A stretch of DNA of 10,045 bases from Burkholderiales bacterium (GTDB taxonomy: Bacteria > Pseudomonadota > Gammaproteobacteria > Burkholderiales > Burkholderiaceae_F). This document shows positions 6,596 through 10,045 of this stretch, piece by piece. Within the stretch, counting starts at the first letter, position 1; each line of letters begins with the position of its first letter. The notes beneath the pieces are model-generated. The model worked only from the letters and a program-made list of their open reading frames with translations. It searched no databases and had not been told where the DNA came from. A program made the translations under genes and the position numbers. The DNA lies in NCBI GenBank assembly GCA_021205255.1, contig JAJPXW010000244.1, positions 1 to 10,045 of the forward strand. The letters are read 5' to 3'.

Positions 6596-7408
6596 ATGGA
6601 AGACCTTAAGCAAACAATTGAGTATGCATGGACTGACCAAGGTCCATTTCTTCTTGGCGATAAAAAAGTTCAAGAAGCTGTTGACGAGGTAATTGCACAA
6701 CTCGATTCCGGTCAAATTAGAGTAGCCGAAAAAGTTGATGATAAATGGGTGGTTAACGAATGGATTAAAAAGGCCATCCTTCTTAGCTTCAAGCTCTACC
6801 CCACAGAAGTTAGCCGTGATGGAAACTTTACTTACTACGATAAAGTTCCCCTTAAATTTACTGAATACAACGCCAAGGATTTTCAAAAAGGTGGATTCAG
6901 AGTAGTGCCAGGTGCGGTTGTTCGTGATGGTTCCCATATCAGCAAGGGTTGCGTACTAATGCCCTCCTTTGTAAACATTGGAGCTTATGTAGGAGAGAAC
7001 ACCATGGTCGATACCTGGGCAACCGTTGGTTCTTGCGCTCAAGTCGGAGCTAATTGCCATTTGTCCGGCGGTGCTGGAATTGGAGGAGTGTTAGAGCCCT
7101 TGCAGGCTTCGCCAACAATTATTGAAGATAACTGCTTTATCGGCGCAAGAAGCGAAATCGTCGAAGGCGTCATCGTCGAAAAGAACTCGGTTATCTCGAT
7201 GGGTGTGTTTATTGGCCAGAGCACTAAAATCTATGACCGTACCACTGGAGAAATCTACAGAGGCCGTGTCCCTTCAGGATCAGTTGTAGTGCCGGGAAGC
7301 TTACCTTCCAAGGACGGGAAATATAACTTGAACTGCGCAGTTATAGTCAAGAGAGTCGATGAAAAGACACGCTCGAAGACAAGTACTAACGATTTACTGA
7401 GAGATTAA
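6596..7408 (+). CDS. dapD: 2,3,4,5-tetrahydropyridine-2,6-dicarboxylate N-succinyltransferase DapD
   Basis: Trimeric acyltransferase that transfers succinyl from succinyl-CoA to tetrahydrodipicolinate, committing the pathway to the succinylase branch. At 270 residues it is close to the E. coli 274. An N-terminal helical domain (about 1-100) is followed by a left-handed parallel beta-helix built of hexapeptide repeats (about 105-235), seen in runs such as VVPGAVVRDGSHISKGCVL and VNIGAYVGENTMVDTWATVG. Family segments LSGGAGIGGVLEP (156-168) and EDNCFIGARSEIVEG (177-191) are present. A C-terminal tail follows. The start is supported by AAAGGA (6584-6589), 6 bases before the ATG. The 77-base gap after dapC is purine-rich on the plus strand and shows no terminator, so the operon continues. 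dapE follows after a single base. Confidence 0.98.
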   Translation: MEDLKQTIEYAWTDQGPFLLGDKKVQEAVDEVIAQLDSGQIRVAEKVDDKWVVNEWIKKAILLSFKLYPTEVSRDGNFTYYDKVPLKFTEYNAKDFQKGGFRVVPGAVVRDGSHISKGCVLMPSFVNIGAYVGENTMVDTWATVGSCAQVGANCHLSGGAGIGGVLEPLQASPTIIEDNCFIGARSEIVEGVIVEKNSVISMGVFIGQSTKIYDRTTGEIYRGRVPSGSVVVPGSLPSKDGKYNLNCAVIVKRVDEKTRSKTSTNDLLRD

Positions 7409-7409
7409 T

Positions 7410-8558
7410 ATGGATTTGCTTCCTGTCCTCGAGCTCACTAAGGAACTTGTCTCACGCAAGTCGATCACTCCTAATGATTCAGGTTGCCAGCACATTATTC
7501 AGAGTCGATTGGATTTAATAGGATTTAAATGGCAATATTTAAATCGTAATGCCACTTCCAACTTGTGGATAACGCATGGCAACAGTTCTCCTGTCTTAGT
7601 TTTTGGTGGACATACGGATGTTGTACCTCCTGGAGAAGGCTGGAAAACCGATCCTTTTACGCCCACACAAGTAGACGGAACACTCGTAGGACGTGGAACT
7701 CAAGACATGAAAACTTCTGTAGCCGCTTTTACGGAGGCGGCTATCCGTTTTGTAAAAGACAATCCTAACCATCCAGGGACAATTGCCCTTCTTCTTACCA
7801 GTGACGAGGAAGGCGATGGCTTAGATGGAATGAAGATGGTAGTTGAAATTCTTCAAAATAGAGGATTGAAAGCAGACTTCAGTATCGTTGGTGAACCGAC
7901 TTGCGTCACTCAATTTGGAGACACCATAAAGAATGGAAGACGCGGCTCCTTAAATGCAAAAATAATTATTGAAGGCACACAAGGCCATGTTGCCTATCCC
8001 GATAAAGTAAAAAATCCCATCCATGTAGCTTCTGAAGTATTAGCCAAACTAAAAGATATTCAATGGGACGAAGGGCATCCTGGCTTTCCTCCTACTTCAT
8101 TCCAAGTTAGCAATATCAATGCAGGCACTGGAGCGGTCAACGTAGTCCCTGGAAGCTGTGAAATTCTTTTAAACCTCCGCTACAGTCCTGCGATTTCCGC
8201 TGAGGAAATTGAAAAACGAATTGAAGCAGTTTTAAAAGAAGTCTGTGAAAGAGATGGCTGCACATTCAAAATTGAATGGAAAAGAAGCGCCCTTCCCTTT
8301 TCCACAAAAGGAACTAATTTAATTAGCGCGGTTACTGAAGCTATTGAGGAAGTAACCGGAATTACGCCTAGGTACTCAACTTCTGGAGGAACGAGCGATG
8401 CTCGCTTTATTAGCCAATGGTGTCCGGAAGTTATAGAGTTTGGCCCAGTCAATAACCTTATCCATAAAGCCAATGAAGCAATTCCATTGGCTGATATGGA
8501 AAAACTTGAACAAGTCTATTATTTAACGATAAAAAAGCTACTTACTCCTAACCCATGA
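7410..8558 (+). CDS. dapE: Succinyl-diaminopimelate desuccinylase DapE
   Basis: Di-zinc M20-family hydrolase that removes succinate from N-succinyl-LL-diaminopimelate to give LL-diaminopimelate. It has 382 residues, against 377 in the well-studied Haemophilus enzyme. The metal and catalytic residues are all present: His68 in FGGHTDVVPPG, the bridging Asp99 in GRGTQDMKTS, catalytic base Glu133 and ligand Glu134 in TSDEEGDG, Glu162 in VGEPT, and His352 in NLIHKANE. A dimerisation domain (about 180-290) is inserted between the two halves of the catalytic domain. The segment before and after Asp99 reads TQDMKTS, where E. coli has AADMKGS; the metal ligand is unchanged. The ATG is 1 base after the dapD stop, and the stop overlaps prmB as ATGA, so translation is likely coupled on both sides. 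Confidence 0.97.
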   Translation: MDLLPVLELTKELVSRKSITPNDSGCQHIIQSRLDLIGFKWQYLNRNATSNLWITHGNSSPVLVFGGHTDVVPPGEGWKTDPFTPTQVDGTLVGRGTQDMKTSVAAFTEAAIRFVKDNPNHPGTIALLLTSDEEGDGLDGMKMVVEILQNRGLKADFSIVGEPTCVTQFGDTIKNGRRGSLNAKIIIEGTQGHVAYPDKVKNPIHVASEVLAKLKDIQWDEGHPGFPPTSFQVSNINAGTGAVNVVPGSCEILLNLRYSPAISAEEIEKRIEAVLKEVCERDGCTFKIEWKRSALPFSTKGTNLISAVTEAIEEVTGITPRYSTSGGTSDARFISQWCPEVIEFGPVNNLIHKANEAIPLADMEKLEQVYYLTIKKLLTPNP

Positions 8559-9451
8559 ATATTATCAACTACACCACTCCCTTGCGTACTGTCAGGGATT
8601 TCATTCGCTATGCGCTTACACAGCTAAAACAGAGCGAGGCTACCTTTGGCCACGGCTATGATGATGCAGAGCATGAGGCAGTATTTCTAGTGTTAGGAAA
8701 GCTTTCGATTCCGCTTGAATACGAAGAGAAATTTTTAGATGCGGCTGTTTGTACAAATGAGCGGGATTTGATTCTGCAAACAATTGCTCGCAGATGCGAT
8801 GATTTAGTACCAACGGCCTACCTTGTTAAAGAATGGTGGTTAGTCGAGCATCCGTTCTATGTAGACGAAAGAGTCATCATTCCAAGAAGCTATATTGCCG
8901 AGCTCCTAGAGGATGGGTTAGAGCCCTGGGTAAAGAATCCAGAAGAAGTACATTCCATCTTGGATTTATGCACTGGAGGTGGGAGTCTGGCTATTTTGGC
9001 AGCCGAGGCTTTCCCCCACGCTGAAGTAGTGGCAGCCGACATTAGCCAACCAGCATTAGAGGTAGCTGAAATCAACATCGATAAGTATCACTTGCAGGAT
9101 AGAGTAAAGGCAGTTCAATCTGATGTCTTTTCTAATTTAGAAGGGAAGAAATTCGACTTTATTCTCAGTAACCCTCCTTACGTTACTGACGAAGCTATTC
9201 GTAACCTACCCATCGAATATTTGCGGGAACCAGCCATCTCCCTTAAAGGTGGTGCAGATGGCATGGATATTGTTGAAAAAATTGTCCGAGGTGCAAAAGA
9301 ACACTTAAACGATAAAGGTTTCATCATTATCGAGATCGGCAACGGAAAAGAAGCCTTTGAGAAACATTGGCCATCCATGAACGTAACATGGCTCAATACT
9401 TCCGGTGGAGACTACCAAGTTGTTCTGATCTTTAAGGAAGATCTTCCCTAA
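8555..9451 (+). CDS. prmB: 50S ribosomal protein L3 N5-glutamine methyltransferase PrmB
   Basis: SAM-dependent class I methyltransferase, 298 residues, that modifies a glutamine of ribosomal protein L3 during 50S assembly. A helical N-terminal substrate-recognition domain (about 1-105) precedes the Rossmann domain. SAM motif I is DLCTGGGSLAI (137-147), an acidic ribose contact is Asp162 in AADIS, and the glutamine-binding NPPY is at 206-209. IPRS (109-112), EPAISLKGG (225-233) and DGMD (235-238) are family hallmarks. The DLCTG variant of motif I and the length favour PrmB over PrmC, which methylates release factors. There is no visible Shine-Dalgarno before the ATG; it overlaps the dapE stop, so reinitiation by ribosomes leaving dapE is expected. 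The position after dapE matches the betaproteobacterial order I remember. Confidence 0.94.
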   Translation: MNIINYTTPLRTVRDFIRYALTQLKQSEATFGHGYDDAEHEAVFLVLGKLSIPLEYEEKFLDAAVCTNERDLILQTIARRCDDLVPTAYLVKEWWLVEHPFYVDERVIIPRSYIAELLEDGLEPWVKNPEEVHSILDLCTGGGSLAILAAEAFPHAEVVAADISQPALEVAEINIDKYHLQDRVKAVQSDVFSNLEGKKFDFILSNPPYVTDEAIRNLPIEYLREPAISLKGGADGMDIVEKIVRGAKEHLNDKGFIIIEIGNGKEAFEKHWPSMNVTWLNTSGGDYQVVLIFKEDLP

Positions 9452-10045
9452 TGCTGAGGCTTCAAAACCTGACTTTGTCCAGAGGAACTAGAGTCCTCTA
9501 TAGAGGCGTAACGCTAAGCGCCCGTCCTGGAGAAAAGATAGGGCTAGTCGGTCCTAATGGATCAGGCAAATCCACTTTGTTTGCTGCTGTTATTGGAGAA
9601 ATAACTTCTGAAGCTGGTGATATTGGTGCACCGGAACCTTTGAAAATAGCCCATGTGGCTCAAAGAATGAAAGCTTCCGATGAAAAAGCTCTCGATTTTG
9701 TGCTTACTGGGCATCAACCTTTAATGCAAGCTAAAAAGGCCTTGGAAGAAGCTGAAGCCTCCGGTAGCGACATGGAGTACGCGCATGCATTAAGTACGCT
9801 TACTGAACTTAATGAAGGAGCCATTACAGCAAGGGCCCTAGAAATTCTTAATGGCTTAGGATTCAAGCCTGGAGAAGAAAATAAACAAGTTCAGGAATTC
9901 TCCGGCGGTTGGCGCAATCGTCTAGCGCTAGCACGGGCTCTTATCACACCATCGGAATTGCTTCTCCTTGACGAGCCGACAAACCATCTCGATTTAGATT
10001 CCGTCATATGGCTGGAAAACTGGTTACGAGGGCTTGAAGCTACCG
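9451..10045 (+). CDS. yheS: ABC-F family ATPase YheS, N-terminal part (cut by window end)
   Basis: The first 198 residues of an ABC-F protein: soluble, with tandem ATPase domains, no membrane segments, acting at the ribosome rather than in transport. The first nucleotide-binding domain is nearly complete: Walker A GPNGSGKST (34-42), Q-loop Gln71, an internal arm segment rich in Ala and Glu (about 79-125), signature FSGGWRNRLALARAL (150-164), and Walker B with the ABC-F hallmark LLLLDEPTNHLDLD (170-183). The segment after it (SVIWLENWL) and the start (MLRLQNLTLSRGTRVL) resemble E. coli YheS more than Uup, EttA or YbiT. Roughly two thirds of a typical protein of about 640 residues lies beyond the window. 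Its ATG overlaps the prmB stop (TAATG), with AAGGAAG 10 bases upstream, so it is coupled to prmB. The exact subfamily needs the missing part. Confidence 0.93.
   Translation, partial: MLRLQNLTLSRGTRVLYRGVTLSARPGEKIGLVGPNGSGKSTLFAAVIGEITSEAGDIGAPEPLKIAHVAQRMKASDEKALDFVLTGHQPLMQAKKALEEAEASGSDMEYAHALSTLTELNEGAITARALEILNGLGFKPGEENKQVQEFSGGWRNRLALARALITPSELLLLDEPTNHLDLDSVIWLENWLRGLEAT

Noticed and set aside
6560..6937. Minus-strand frame of 125 codons opposite the start of dapD
   Set aside because: Antisense shadow of dapD; low-complexity hydrophobic composition and no ribosome binding site evidence.
1..10045. Mobile element, prophage, CRISPR, toxin-antitoxin or defence island
   Set aside because: No transposase, integrase, direct repeats, spacer array or tRNA-linked att site; all large genes are housekeeping genes in a compact arrangement.

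Overview
The window looks like ordinary chromosomal core sequence from a proteobacterium, most likely a moderately AT-rich betaproteobacterium. That assignment is an inference. It rests on the ZipA-LigA pair, on a dapC-dapD-dapE-prmB-yheS gene order that I remember as typical of Burkholderiales, on a two-part ZipA C-terminal region, and on a short QueF. A host-associated member of the Sutterellaceae would fit the base composition, but I cannot prove it from here. All starts used are ATG, and the genes are tightly packed and free of frameshifts.

Left half (minus strand, read right to left): zipA, ligA, then an S-methyl-5'-thioinosine/thioadenosine phosphorylase gene that overlaps ligA by four bases (ATGA). 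A clear Rho-independent terminator follows at about 314-343. At the left edge, on the same strand, is the start of another small reading frame with a good ribosome binding site. It is cut off by the window and I do not recognise it.

Middle: a divergent intergenic region of 356 bases (4519-4874) separates zipA from queF. It should carry the promoters of both transcription units. I see one dyad and some weak -10-like boxes, but no convincing promoter.

Right half (plus strand): queF, dapC, dapD, dapE, prmB and the first third of yheS (cut by the window end). dapC, dapD and dapE supply three consecutive-to-near-consecutive steps of the succinylase branch from tetrahydrodipicolinate to diaminopimelate and lysine. 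QueF makes preQ1 for queuosine in tRNA. PrmB methylates ribosomal protein L3. YheS is a ribosome-associated ABC-F ATPase. The last genes are very tightly coupled: 1 base between dapD and dapE, ATGA between dapE and prmB, TAATG between prmB and yheS.

I found no mobile element, CRISPR array, RNA gene, or novel defence or biosynthetic system. The more interesting points are the apparent internal duplication in the ZipA C-terminal region, the Asn/Ala signature in the phosphorylase that predicts 6-oxopurine specificity, the absence of smc upstream of zipA, and a modified-tRNA gene heading the lysine operon.
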